Source: Clavelina lepadiformis | Taxonomy: Eukaryota > Chordata > Ascidiacea > Aplousobranchia > Clavelinidae | Assembly: GCF_947623445.1 (NCBI RefSeq) | Contig: NC_135245.1 | Location: 4,905,501-4,969,500, forward strand | Length of the DNA stretch: 64,000 nucleotides | Reading direction: 5' to 3' | Shown: piece by piece, positions 1-13,000 of the stretch | How the letters are laid out: each line of letters starts with the position of its first letter | Numbering within the stretch: the first letter of the stretch is position 1 | Made by a program: the position numbers and the translations under genes | The notes under the pieces: model-generated | Database searches by the model: none | Seen by the model: only the letters and a program-made list of their open reading frames with translations | What the model was told of the DNA's origin: nothing

Positions 1-3000
1 AATTCACCGTTCCGGCAGTAAACGAGATATTAACTCTAGATAAATTTTCTAACGGCAATTACAAGTGCTTACAAAATAAATAATAAACTTGAACATGAAA
101 GAATATTTATCGAACGCCGTTCGCCTGGGGTAAGCTCACGTTATGCCCTGCAACAAGAGTCTTAGAAAAATGGTGTCGCGGTGACATGCAGAACGCACTT
201 TGGGGCGAAAATGTTGCAAAAACACCACCTGTTTTGCATCGTCTCTCGTTTATCGTCGTCCATATCTGTTATCGTAATTGTTGTGCGGGTGCCCTGGGCC
301 GGACAATTATTATCTTACCAAGTGGTGGTCCCAGAGGGTTTTTCCTGACATCATGACCGCTTGAGGTGATATATGAGTCAAACTGGGAATGAAAAAGGAC
401 TTTTCTCTCGTTGATAAAATCGTTCATTTGGCTTTTTTTTGTTTAATTTCCATTCATCAGTCGCGTGCCATGCTGTAGACACTATAAATTATTACGACAC
501 ATTCATCCAAACTCCAATGTTTTTACAATCAGCAGCAATCGATTGTGTCACGCAATAGTTTATGTTTTATTTTCTACTTTGATGATGTAATCGACATTAT
601 TGACTTTTTCGAGTCCTGAACAAGCAGGCGGCGTTTACAAAAGTGGACAATAGCGGTCCGCCAATTTGCGTGGGCGTTTTTTCCGGGACCGAACCCGGAA
701 ACCGGGTCATGTTTATACTCAGCTTCGTAAATATGTCTACTTTATGTCGCAAGTGTCACTTTTGTTTTTGTTCATGGGTGACGTTATTCCGATATGTTTC
801 CAATTTGCAGAAATAAACCTCGGCAACTGGTGATGTGCAAATACGGTCAAGCGGTTGTCCAGCGCGCTTAAGAAAACATTTGGGTGCCATGGGAAAGCAG
901 AAGTAAACTAAGGAAAGTGGCGCTATTGATTCATGGGTATTTTGCGTCTGACTCACAATCATTTGAACCGGCCAGGCTTCAGATGTTCGTATGCGCTCAT
1001 CTGTTTTTCTTTGGTTTGAGCGTTCCCATAATATAATTTCTTTCACATGTAACTAGGTCGAAATATCAATCCAAATTAAATGATTCCAATCGCAGGGTTA
1101 CAATTAAAATCTCCACCTGGGTACAAGAGTTATTTTCCATCTAGAAATTGGACTTGGTCGTAAGAAAGCTGTTACTTTTTTTCCTTTCTTTTCATGAGTT
1201 TTGGGTTTCTTTTTATACGCATTGACGAAACAAAAGCATGGAAACCTTATTTTCTTACATGATTAACTTTCCACAAGTCAAGTTGTTAGCACATGTTACA
1301 AATAATTCAAACTGCTAGGCGAACTCGCGATGTGTTTGCGACAATTACAGCAAAATTTCAAATAGCGCGTGTTAACGTCTGTAAATGTGTGAGCATTGAG
1401 CGTGCTATTGTTTTCACATTATAATAATTTTATGTCACGTGCGACTATTTATGATCTGCTTTTATCATGATCGACTGATTGAAAGCAAACAGCGCGGCAC
1501 GATCGGTCGGAACCTGACTTCTGCGTACAGGATGCGGATAATTTTATTGCTCCTGTTTTCGGAGAAAGGTGGAGTCCATGGGAGCAAACTAAATCAAAAA
1601 TCTGTCATCGTAAACGCTTACAATACGACTTTCGGCTTTTTTTCTTTGATCGTCTTGTCATGAATAGATATCGCGTTGTTCCCCAATTGCCTTCTTTTCC
1701 TGTCACGTCCGTGTAGTCTTTTACCCACGCTCACAACTTTTCAACGCGCCGCTACAAGCTCTAATGTTAGATCAAACATAGATCTAAAAAAGAGTCTTTG
1801 ATGTTTTTTCCTGGTACACCTAGAGAACTGTTGTATCGATTGGGACTATATTGTTTTCTTTTATTTTGTAAGACTGCTCCTTTTACTATATAGGTGGGCT
1901 TGCCTGTAACGACCCCTTTTCGTTTGTTGTTTCACGTATGCTTGTCATGTGGGATGATACGGTTAGTTACAGCTTGTCACGGGCCTTAATAAAATCTTTA
2001 ACGCCCTACTTCAGCAAACCCAATTTAGAAAGAATACAGGTTTATGAACATCTTTGTACCATCTCACGGACACAACTAAAACTTTGTCTACCCGCTAGAT
2101 GCCGCAGCAGAGTAGTATACTGTATTTCAAGTACCAGCCACTTCATCATATTCTACACAATGTACAGTATGAGTCATCAGGCAACCCTCATAACCCACAT
2201 TTACCTTTTACCTGATGTCTAGCGAGAATGCACGTGGCCCAACACCAAAAAATGTTACACATTTGCCACAGAAACCGTTTTCAAGTGGAACCGGCAGAGA
2301 TACAGAAGATGATGTTGCAGAGTTCGACTCAACTTCGTTCAGATGTAGTTGCGTATAATCCCGCATCGATTTGAGATGCGTCAGCGTAAATTACCGGTCT
2401 CTGACCCCAAAAGAGCACGGTAACATTGCCCTGAGAAGTTCAAACAAGTCTTGTAGGCGGTGTTGTCTTACGCAAACCTTCGTCTCAATTTTCTCAGCCG
2501 CCTTTTCATTGTGTGTAAGATGCCAATCGATACTAGTGTTGGTGTAGATTAAAATCAAATAAGGACCTTTATTGAATGAATGCGTTGCATACATCGTTCG
2601 ATCGTTGAAAGTTTAAAAGTATTCGGTAATAACGTTGCGCGCAAATAAAACTGCCAAGCATACAGTTTCAGAGATTGTGATAACGATTATAGAAAGTATT
2701 TTATGTGCAACCGCTAGTAACCACAATTTTTGTGTGTGAAAAATATCGTATCAAACCGTAGTTTTTGTCACAAAGACTGTCCAACGGATCTACGAAATGT
2801 GTGTTAACTACTCCGGCACTGTGCCTTCTCTGTCTCAATGGTTCAAACGCCGTTATTATGAACTGTACGACGCCCGCAGCGAGCGACCAATTAAAAGAGC
2901 AATGATTGTGCTTTGTTATTATCTGGCTATGACCGTCAGATCATCGGCTTAGACTTGGTTTAAACCGTGTTGATATAACCGAGATGCATCTTGACGAAAC

Positions 3001-3983
3001 CGAGCGGAAATGTGCTGTCTGAAGTTGAGGACGTCGGCGCAAAAGGCCAAGCCGCTCAAGCTGACAGTCCCAAAACGTAAGTCGGGGGAAAAAAAGCGCC
3101 GCTTTGAGGAAACGACGCCGAAAAAGAAAGCTTATTTGTCGTACGATATGTATAGTAGCGAACGGACAAAACGTAAGTCCCTTCAAGTGCGCCACACCTG
3201 CGCTACTCTACGAAGAGCTGAATGTAATATTTTTTAAATAAATACTGGGGTCGCGCGTAGACCAATTGTACTCGACGCATGTCACGAACTTAGTTCAGCT
3301 GAGCCGAGTCAAGCTTTGCAAGGTCTTGCTGCTGCTTTAGACGAGTTATTCAAGTTTGCAAAGGTTTCGTAAGTCAGCACTGTTTCTGCACCATTGGCAT
3401 TATCTTGTAGTGAAGCAACGGCACTGAAGCCCTTACTTACATATAAACAGGACGAAACGCGCCACAGAAATTTGATAAGGTGCTTTGATTGTGATCAGCA
3501 TGTCTGTACACAAGGTTCCTTCTTGACCATTTGAGTAAGTTCCTCACCAAAGACAAGCGTAACATTTTTGCGAGTGTGCTTGTTCAGTTGGAATCTATTG
3601 TCTAACAGTTTTACGACCTCCTTTGAAGGCAGCCACATACTTAGCAGATTTAGACTTAGTACCGTTAAACATCATTGTTCATTTGTATTTGCTTAATCGA
3701 CGCAAAGTGAATATAGGCCATCTTGGACTAAGTTGTGTCGCAATGTAAAACCACATAACTTTTACAAGCCTTTATCTCGCCTTGATTTATGATTGCGCTT
3801 GCCTAATACATTCTTATATGTACCAACTAGGGCGTAAGTGCTCCTGAACTGTTGGTGTAGTGCTGAAAAAAGTGCCTTTGGTAGACTTTTCTATACAGCA
3901 AGAAAAGGACCAAGTTCCTTGAAGGTAACAGAAGAATCAACATAAGGGCTATCACGTAACAAAGTTATCATTTCAACATCGTT
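1..3983. other. 5' flank of perlecan, no supported gene
   Basis: I see no exon chain, RNA gene or element end here that I can support. Open frames are short and have no family resemblance. One basic frame (3,010-3,237, +) sits in a GC-richer patch and is followed immediately by an AATAAA at about 3,236; it is treated as a finding, not as a gene. The stretch just before 3,984 should contain the perlecan promoter and 5' UTR, but I see no clear TATA box. Confidence 0.5.
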
Positions 3984-4043
3984 ATGAAGAAGGCTGTTTT
4001 TGCAGCCTGCCTGCTTTGGTTGTGCTGCTGCGCTAACGCTTTG
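3984..4043 (+). CDS. HSPG2: perlecan exon 1: start codon and signal peptide
   Basis: ATG at 3,984 opens [20 protein letters not shown], a textbook signal peptide (two Lys, a hydrophobic core, small residues at the cleavage zone). It is followed directly by a GTAAGC donor in phase 0. The first certain downstream exon (11,760) also begins in phase 0 after TTTTCAG, so joining the two gives a secreted protein. The 7.7-kb gap is the largest intron of the gene. Linking the exons is inference; no other exon with a signal peptide is visible between them. Confidence 0.72.
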
Positions 4044-7000
4044 GTAAGCTCCTACTGTAATTGTTCCAGTTACTTCTGCAAATGTTATTGATTTACATAT
4101 TTTGTCCAGAATGATTCTTATCGGCTTATTATTGGATTTTCGTCTGCACCCCGGCTGTATATGTCTGTACCGGCATATCATTTACCCATATAAGCTACAT
4201 TTACATGTTTGTTTTTACTTTAAAACCCAACCGCTACTCAAACACCATTGCGGTATTCTCTCAATTGACTTTATTTGTTATTATCGTGACGTCCGGGTTA
4301 ATTTGAAGATCCATCCAGTCTCCCTGGAAGTCTTTGTGTGTGTATTTTGATTTTTGTTAAGTTTAGGGGACAAGGTTTGGCCATTAAGAAAACCAAACAA
4401 AGTATCATTATAATGGCAAGTATAATTATACAAGAATAGATTCACAAACTGTACAGGTCTATAAACTTATAACTGTTTGAAAAACGTATTGTGTAACCAA
4501 GATTGTAACTAGTTTTGCGGAGTGTTGTAATTGTCTTCTTTTGTTTAAATTGGAGATTGTTACTGCTTGAGTAATTCTGTTCACATATCATTATTTTTCT
4601 GACAAATCTTCTGATAGCTACTCCCAAACTTAATGGCGTAAAGGATTCAAAACAACGACATGATTCATGACAAATACTGTAATGCGTATATTGTATAATG
4701 ACAGAGACTGTTATAGCTACTGGTTGCATATTGTATGACTATCAGTGGAATACCATTGTCGGATGCTTTTGCGTTGCAACTTTACTATTTGATTGATTTT
4801 ACGATGAAGTCGTAAAACGTTATGCCATGTTTGATGTGTTACAACGGCAAATCAATATTTAAACTCACACGGTCTAACTCTCACAAGCAGTGTGGTTTAC
4901 CCATGTACTTATCAATGTAATGTCTTATCGCTTCTTGTCGACTCCCGTCCGCAAACGAACATCCTTGATTAAGTGTCTGTCTCTAACCCAAAGGTCATGT
5001 CCTGAACAGTCGGGTTTCTGGACAGCTGTAACGGCCCGTAGCCGCGATACAACCGGTTCACTAATCCTACTTGTCATTTGGAAGTTTGTTCAACTGCCAT
5101 ATAAATTAGAGCTAGGCTAAAGCAACCATGGACGTAGATTATGATGTATTGCTTGCCGCTCAGCCTGTTCTATCAACATGTAGAGAGCATTCGCGTCTGT
5201 TTTCGTTCACACGCTGAAAACTTAGCCTAAATTTAGTCACGCCGCAGCCTTCCATTCCTTTGAATTTATTGGTAGCAGGAGAATCGCCTAAGTCTAATCT
5301 CCGTGACTTGCAAACTTACACAGCATAAGGATGATAGAAAACAAAAACCTGTTGCCGAACATCTAATGCCTGACTTCTAACGCGAAACAGGCCACTTTAA
5401 GGCTGTTTATAATTCACTAACATTGCGGCTGCAAAACTAAGACCCCAAGCAAATCGAATAAATTTTGACCCCCAAAGCGTTTTTTGGGTTTAAAAGCAAT
5501 CCATAAGTTCCTAGCATTTACCGTTGCTTAAACGCGATCCCACGACATGGTTCATGTACTCTATTATATGTACGTTGTATTGTTTATGCTATAAACAATA
5601 AACTTTCTAGGGTTTCCCATCGTGAGGCGTGGCAATATTTTGGTGGGGCATGCGGATTCAGATTTAATCAATCAATGTGTAGTCAGTTTCATAGCTTTGT
5701 GCCTTAATTTGAGCAGAGTACACAGTACAATTATACAAACGTTAGACGTCTTTACAGGCAATATGATTAGCAAAAACATGCCTTCCATTTCATGACTTTT
5801 TTCCGTTGAAAGTATGTTAAACATATACATTACATAATCATCATCATCAGATAAGCCAGGCTTGTCCATGGGAATGGGATTCCCACGGGAGTCCCATGGG
5901 AAATGTCCCATAGGATGGGATGGGATGGGACAGCACGAATTGCAATTCCCATGGCATTGAAAATTTGCTAAATGAGCACAGTGACTCGGAATATGAGTAC
6001 CAATGATAATAAATTGTCATAGATAGACAACTTTTCTGAACTTTAAAGTTAACAAAGTCAATAAATTTTGTCGTTTTGTATCTCTCTTTGTACATGTAGT
6101 CAATTCTAATAGACATTAGACTTAAATTTCCATAAATTTAATAACATTTATTGAATTGTATTTTGATGGGATGGCATGGGATGGGATGGGATGGGACAGG
6201 CATGAATTGCTATGGGATGGGATGGGATGAGACAGAAAAAAATGTCCCATGGACAAGCCTGAGATAAGCTCATAGACTACAATGTAGTCAGCTAACCAAG
6301 TACTGAATCCATAACCGGATTTAGCCATGGACTTCATTGACCTTTATGTATGTTTAAGTTTGAAATTGATTTTCTATCTTCGTTTTTGCATGATTTTTTA
6401 TAGCAAATCTGTGCTCGAAGTATTTTACCTGTCACTTACTGATATGAAGCAATATTTAACTCAAATTTTATAAAATTTATCGTTGTAGCCGTTCTTTGGT
6501 GTATAATGTTGCGAACATAAACTGCATAAAACTAAATAAGAACTCAGAGAGCTCAGATGTCCTCTAAAGTGATGCAAATCACCTTCACAATTTATTTCAG
6601 AGCCATTCTGTAGAAGTGGTCAAATTTTATTAACGACGTTTTGAGTAACTTAATATAGCTAGCAATAAAACGCTTGTGTCTGCTGCAAAACTTTCGTCTT
6701 AATAGTTAAGTGATAGTAATAAGTTAATGACGTATCACGTAAACACAAATTGGTCAGGCTATGATTATTTTTAAGACACTGGATTACATATTTTGTATAA
6801 TTTAGCGGTTTTCTATTAGTTTGTAAGCTGGTTATTTACTTAAAATTTTGCTCTTGCCTGTTGTTACTTTTTTATGATTGAATTTCTTTGTTGTTATGTA
6901 AGGAAAAACAAGACTTGATCAAAGATTTCCCAACAAATTATATTGACATTAACTTGCTCATCAGTATTTCATGTTTACCTCTTTACCAGATGCAATTATA

Positions 7001-10000
7001 ACACTTCTACACCCATGGGTATAAGCCTCAGGCTTCAAATAGTGTGCACGCTTTTATGTCTCATTAACCGCCACTGCGTATAATCATTCATGATGATTGC
7101 TTTGCGTCAGTCTTTTGTGAAACCTAGGTGGATTTCTGCAAAACATGTGGCTAGACGTTGTTTGCTTATAAAAAATATTCGTATTTTTCTGATTCAAATG
7201 AACGACTTGTCTGACTTCTTGTGTGAAGTTAGTCTATAAGGCCATAACTAGACGTCCAGTCCAATGAGGTGTTTATGAGAAAATTGTCTAATTTTCAAAC
7301 TACTTTTAATTGCTTTAGTTTTTGCGGACACTAATTATTGCGTCACTGCGTGACACAGGCATTACTAGTAAGTACATTAATTATATCAGATACTTAAAAG
7401 CAGACGTTATTGACATTGGAACAAGTTTACTAAATGTTAGCTTGTTGTTCTTTTATCGAGATTAATAATTTTTTCTTCCTCACACGTAAGAGGAAACAGC
7501 CTATCCAGAACGTGGACAATTAAGGCCTTGATAAGTACTTGGAATCGCCTTTAGGATATGGCTTCGCTGAGCCTGCTATTATAGTTTATCCGTTTGGGTA
7601 ATATCCGGCTGTAACAATTGCTTTGTACAAGGAAATTAAAACCTTTTAAACTTAACCGCCAGTGACAGACGATATTTATATTTTTGAAGTTGTGGTCGGT
7701 TTTTTAGATCCACGCCTTTACGTGACCATCATGTACAAGTTTGGTCTGGTTTCAGCTGGCTAAATGAACCAAGTACTAACAGGATTTTGTCCCAGCTGGC
7801 CAGTTTTCCGCATGGCTACGTGTTATTGCCTCATTATTTCGAATGCCCACCCACATTTGCTTTAAGTCCCCGGGGAAGGTCTTGTCAATTTAAACCTTCT
7901 CCCTGCTGTTGCCCTTATAATGAGATCTATTGTGTGGATCATGATAAAGTGACCTTTATTGTCTGCCGCAACAAATCCTTCACTGTAACATGCGGGCGTA
8001 ACCAACAAAATTGTAAACATTGCGTTGTTATCTGCTATTGCTAACAACTTAATTGACCGTGACCAACACGATTTAGTTTGCAATGATACTTTTAATAATA
8101 AATGGTAGTGTTCTCCAACCTAAATCGTAACTCTTGTTTTTTAGAAAAGGTTTACTGCTTTTCTCCGTAATATGTGTTAATAATGCGCAGATTTGTTAGA
8201 AAAATTACTCACATGTGAATGTGGTTTTTGAGTTGTATCCTGCGGTTTTAGGCTACTCCTAAGCGTTGGGCTTAAACAGTTCCTTTTGATTTAGTCTTAG
8301 TGTATGCTTCGGTTAACAACGTATCTGTTAACAGTGCAAACGGTACTGTTCATAAGCTGGCGAACGTTTGATACAAGCGTTTGAACTAGCAACGTGTAAA
8401 AAGGCTTAAGTAATTTGAGCATCTTAAGACGAAATTTCTAAGTCTTTTCTACCTTTTTTGAACGGATGCCATTCTTACTTCGTTCCTTTTTTAGCCGGCG
8501 CCGTTTTGCAATTGCTGAAATTTTTTGACATGCCAAGCTCGCAGTCATCCGGTAAAAACACGCGAAGTGTAGAAAATATTTCAACTAAACTATTACAAGT
8601 CGAAAACCTAAGCATGTATTAGTACTGACCTATGGCATCATCGACAGCCGGATAATGTATCTTATTCACACGCTAATGCACTGTGAAATGAATTGGTTAT
8701 ATTACTGGCATGTTAATTGAATGCTGTTGATAGGTTAAATGAATGGGTCTCCCATTCAACATGTTCAAAATTTCACCAGAAAGTTTCTGCTATTAGTGAA
8801 GCTCACAAAAACATATCAATCAATGCACTGTTTATTTGTTGTCACGTTGTATTAGTTTCCAGGCTTAAGTAAATGGTTGGTAAAACACAATTTTTTCATA
8901 TTTTCCAACAACAGCAAAATTGCATCTTATAAAGTTGACTCACACTTCGGCTTTGCCCGGTTTTATCCGGTTTGCAGACATCTGACGCGGCAACTCAAAA
9001 CAAACTCTTAAACCCAGCCAATGAATTTTTATTTTAGACCAGCTTTGGAAATCAATTATAGCGCCGTCTTCCTTTGGCACTGCTTTAGCCTTATATAGTA
9101 AACGGCCTCACACCGGCTGTTGCAATGTTTAACCATAAAAGTCCATAGATCATATTGCCCGTATTTACGTGCTAAACTGACCAAGATTTAAACTTACCGC
9201 TTAAAGGTTATGGCGATGTCATATGTATCAATTTCGAACGGAAGCGGCATCAAACGTCATGAATAAGCGATGACGCGTAGTGCAATTGTATTGATTTTGG
9301 TTGTCAGTCCTTGTGAAAAGGTACATGTCGTTATACTTCTTTCTAATTCATTCATTGATTTTGTTCTTATGCATTAACTATTTCTTTGTGTATTGCGATA
9401 TTGCTACGTTGACGAGTCTGCTGTCATTAAGACGTCGTATTCAATTGACTATTCCCTGTTGACGTAGATTATACGTCAGCTGACCCTGTATTTATTTAAG
9501 GTGGTGACGTAAGAAACTTAGCAAATGTCTGCTTCTCGTTATAAAGATTGTATAATAATTGCTATTGTGACTTCTTTTCCGCTGGTCTTATGCGTGTCTT
9601 GTAGGTGTTAATTCTAAAATCTAAACTGTGGTTTTATTTGTGTTGCAATGCCACTTCTACTACCTATTATAATTTTTATTGAGATCTGGGTAGGATAAAC
9701 GCATAGTGTATCTTGATGTACAGTACAGCGGATATTAACATATGGAACAGAATATTTGGTAAATATACGTTAGCACGCCATCTGTAATGAATCCATTTCC
9801 TGCATTGCCCTTGGCACGTTTTTGTATATCCACATCCATTCTGTTTGACAAAACAAAAGGTGAAAAATAGCTCATTGTTTCACACGAAAAAAATTCATTC
9901 ATTGCTAACGAAGTATCCATGAGAATTTTGATAGTGTTACTTTAGAATATTCTTTGAGTTAAATTTTGAGTCACTGCTGCATCAACAATGTAAAATTTAA

Positions 10001-13000
10001 TAACGACTAGTTTCGTGTCTTCTCCTTCTTGCCAGTCTTAAAATACTGTAAAATACCCTAGTGTGAGTAGCACAGTAGTTTGAAAGCCAACGCTTAACAA
10101 CAGATCTTTTTACCAGTATTTACAATATAAGCTATCGTTAACGCCGTGTTTTTCAATTTTGAGGTGTTATGATACGTGGCGTGGAACTCTTCACGTGGCG
10201 TACTGCACAGACGAAACGTTAGGTATAGGTTAATTGCATTTAATGTTGCGTCTTTTGCGTGTGGAATAAGCGATGGTTGTTTTATTTTCCTCGTTTGTTG
10301 ACCTTTACAGACATGACTGTGTTGTGTTTGCAATTCACAGTCTCCTTAAGCCCTTGAAACTATCATAAATGCTACTTGTAGCACACAGCGAAGTGGGCAT
10401 GCCGGGTTATAACCGCAGAAGCTTAGAAAAGAATAAGGAGTCGTCCGCTTAGTTTTTCCTTAGACTTTTAACGCCTATTGTTTTGACAATTCTTTTCAAG
10501 TATTTCTTCGTTACCTTTTCAACACTTGCCATCTGTTTTTGGTTTCCGGATGCTGCCATCCTTTGCTTGAATTGAATTGGCAAGATGTCGAGGAACTTGT
10601 CGCCCAGAAAGAGGTTAACAAGACCGTCTGATGATTCACCTTGAAACTGATGCCTATTGTTGACAGAAGAACCAGTCCACTTGTCGGCGAGAGTCGCACG
10701 TTTCCGGATTATCAAAAAAACTAGATGCAGTTGGTTGCTAGATAACAGAAGGCCAAGGTCGGTAACACTTGAGCAAATCAAACACACTTGAGCTTGATAC
10801 TTCATCGCTTGCTTTGAATTTGTCAACCAGGTGTTGTGAATAAATGTTTGCCCCCACTACAAACTTCAAAAAGTCGTCAGAGGAAGAAATGTATCTGGTT
10901 TCCCGCAAATATTTCTTTCCGCGACTTTTAAATTCCCTCAATGTTATTGGACGAATCAAGTCCAAAGCTATCGCGTGGTAATCGCATTTTCTGTCGGTGG
11001 TTTGGCTCGCAGAGATTTACATAAAATCAGTTTGCGTCTTGACGTTATTGTGCCAGCCCATTCCTTTTCTTGTATCGAGGTTTTCTTAAATGTTTTGGCC
11101 TATTATTCCAAGTCTTTAAACCTCTTACACGTTTTTGCGACATCTGTAAAAGAATGTTCATATTTTCATAAGTGGAGGTTATTTGGCTTATTTTGTGTAT
11201 TTGACTTCAGAGAAATGTCGGAATTATTATCAGTACAAAATGTGGGCGGTTACGTTGCAATAAACCAGCAATCAAGCACGCGACTGCAAAATAATTTCCA
11301 AATTCGTAATATTTTTAAGAAATGACTTCATCGATATAGCAAGGCCACGAGAATAGTTTTTGCCAGACAAGCGTAATGGTCATTAGTCATTACTCATTCC
11401 TTTGAATTTCTTTCGGCCCAAGTTTGGTCGTCGATTCTTTGTTCTCCGGGTTCAAATGGCGAATAAACACGAAAGACTAATCATAATAGTGGGCATATTA
11501 CCACTATCGGCCCCAATTAATAACCGTTTCGTTTCCTTTCAAAATTCCCTCCTTGATGTGGTGAGGCGAATAACGCGGCGTTGTCTCTTTTAAAGTTACA
11601 AATTTGGTCATTTTTTTCATTAGAATGATTTAATCGCTGAAACTGAAACGTTGTCGATACGTTTTACTGTTGGCGTCATATGTTGATAAAAAACATGATC
11701 AAATTTCATCTTTTGTTTTAATAATATCAATTTAATATTTTCAAGTCCTTGATTTTCAGGATAGAACAGCGATCCGTAGATCTATCCTTGTTCACCGGAT
11801 CTCTCGCTCCACCAGCGGAAGAGAGGACCCTTTGTACGGAGAGGAAGCTGCTCGGAGGAGATTCCGGAGACAAGTCTTCCCATCGGATGATGAAGATTTG
11901 ACTGAAGGAAGCGGAACGGATGGAAATGAAGTGGATGTAAATGTGACTCCAACAGAAAAACCAGCTGATGCAGATCAGACAGGGATATCGCCGACTGATT
12001 GGGGTAAAATAAAACTTAGTTACAACATCTACTGTTTAACTCGTATTAAAGGAAAATTAATTTGTCCCGTTGCCTGCAAACTCTTGGTTATATGCTACTG
12101 AGTATAGTTACAGACGAATTGTTTTGTGTGTTTCAAATAGTGATAGAGTTCGCGGAAGTTAATTCAATGAACACTCACGCTTATGTATTTTAGAGACCAC
12201 CAGTGCTTGGTGCTAAACTTAATTACCAAGAATGCAGGTTTAAAATTCTCAAATGCGGTTCAGAACGCGTCACTGGATTGACGTTTAATTTAGACAGGCA
12301 ATCGTCTTATAAATTTTCATGTTGCTCTACGATCTGTTTACTGCATTAAAGCCGGACTGTTTTATTGGCAGCACTTTGCTCTCAGTTTAGTTAGCAGGTA
12401 ATGTAAAACAAGGAGGTTGACAAATGCTAATATCCTCGGTGGAGAATGTGAAATACAGGGTTGCATGCGTAGTGCTAAGGATTTAAAACTATGAACAAGT
12501 CCGGCTATGACTGCATACTGCAATTGCTGTATATGTGATAAATCCATGTTTTCTAGGTTGGTTTAGAACAAAAATCAACTTCTTGGATTCAATTGAGTAC
12601 AGTGAGGATCTTACGAAATACCACACCGACGCTTTTGCTGATTTATCTCATGAAATTATGGTGGTGGTGAGTGCAGCATTGTTCATTGTTTTTATGGTTT
12701 ATAGGAAAAACCGCATCTGCTTTGTAAAATACCTTTTATAATCACACAACACGCTCTAATGAAGGTACTCTGACGCGCTTTATTAACAAAATTTGCCTCC
12801 AGGCCAATTTTTGCTCAAATTTTTTAATAATTGCTAATCCCTAAGAAAAAATTTTTGGTCAGTTATCTGTATGCTTTAGAATTATCTTGGCTACAGATAA
12901 CTAACTTATCATGCATAAACATGATTTTGAACGCTTATATTTTGTACACAGTTAAAATTTCTCTAGATAGACATAAAATGGACTAAAAGCCATGACCTAA

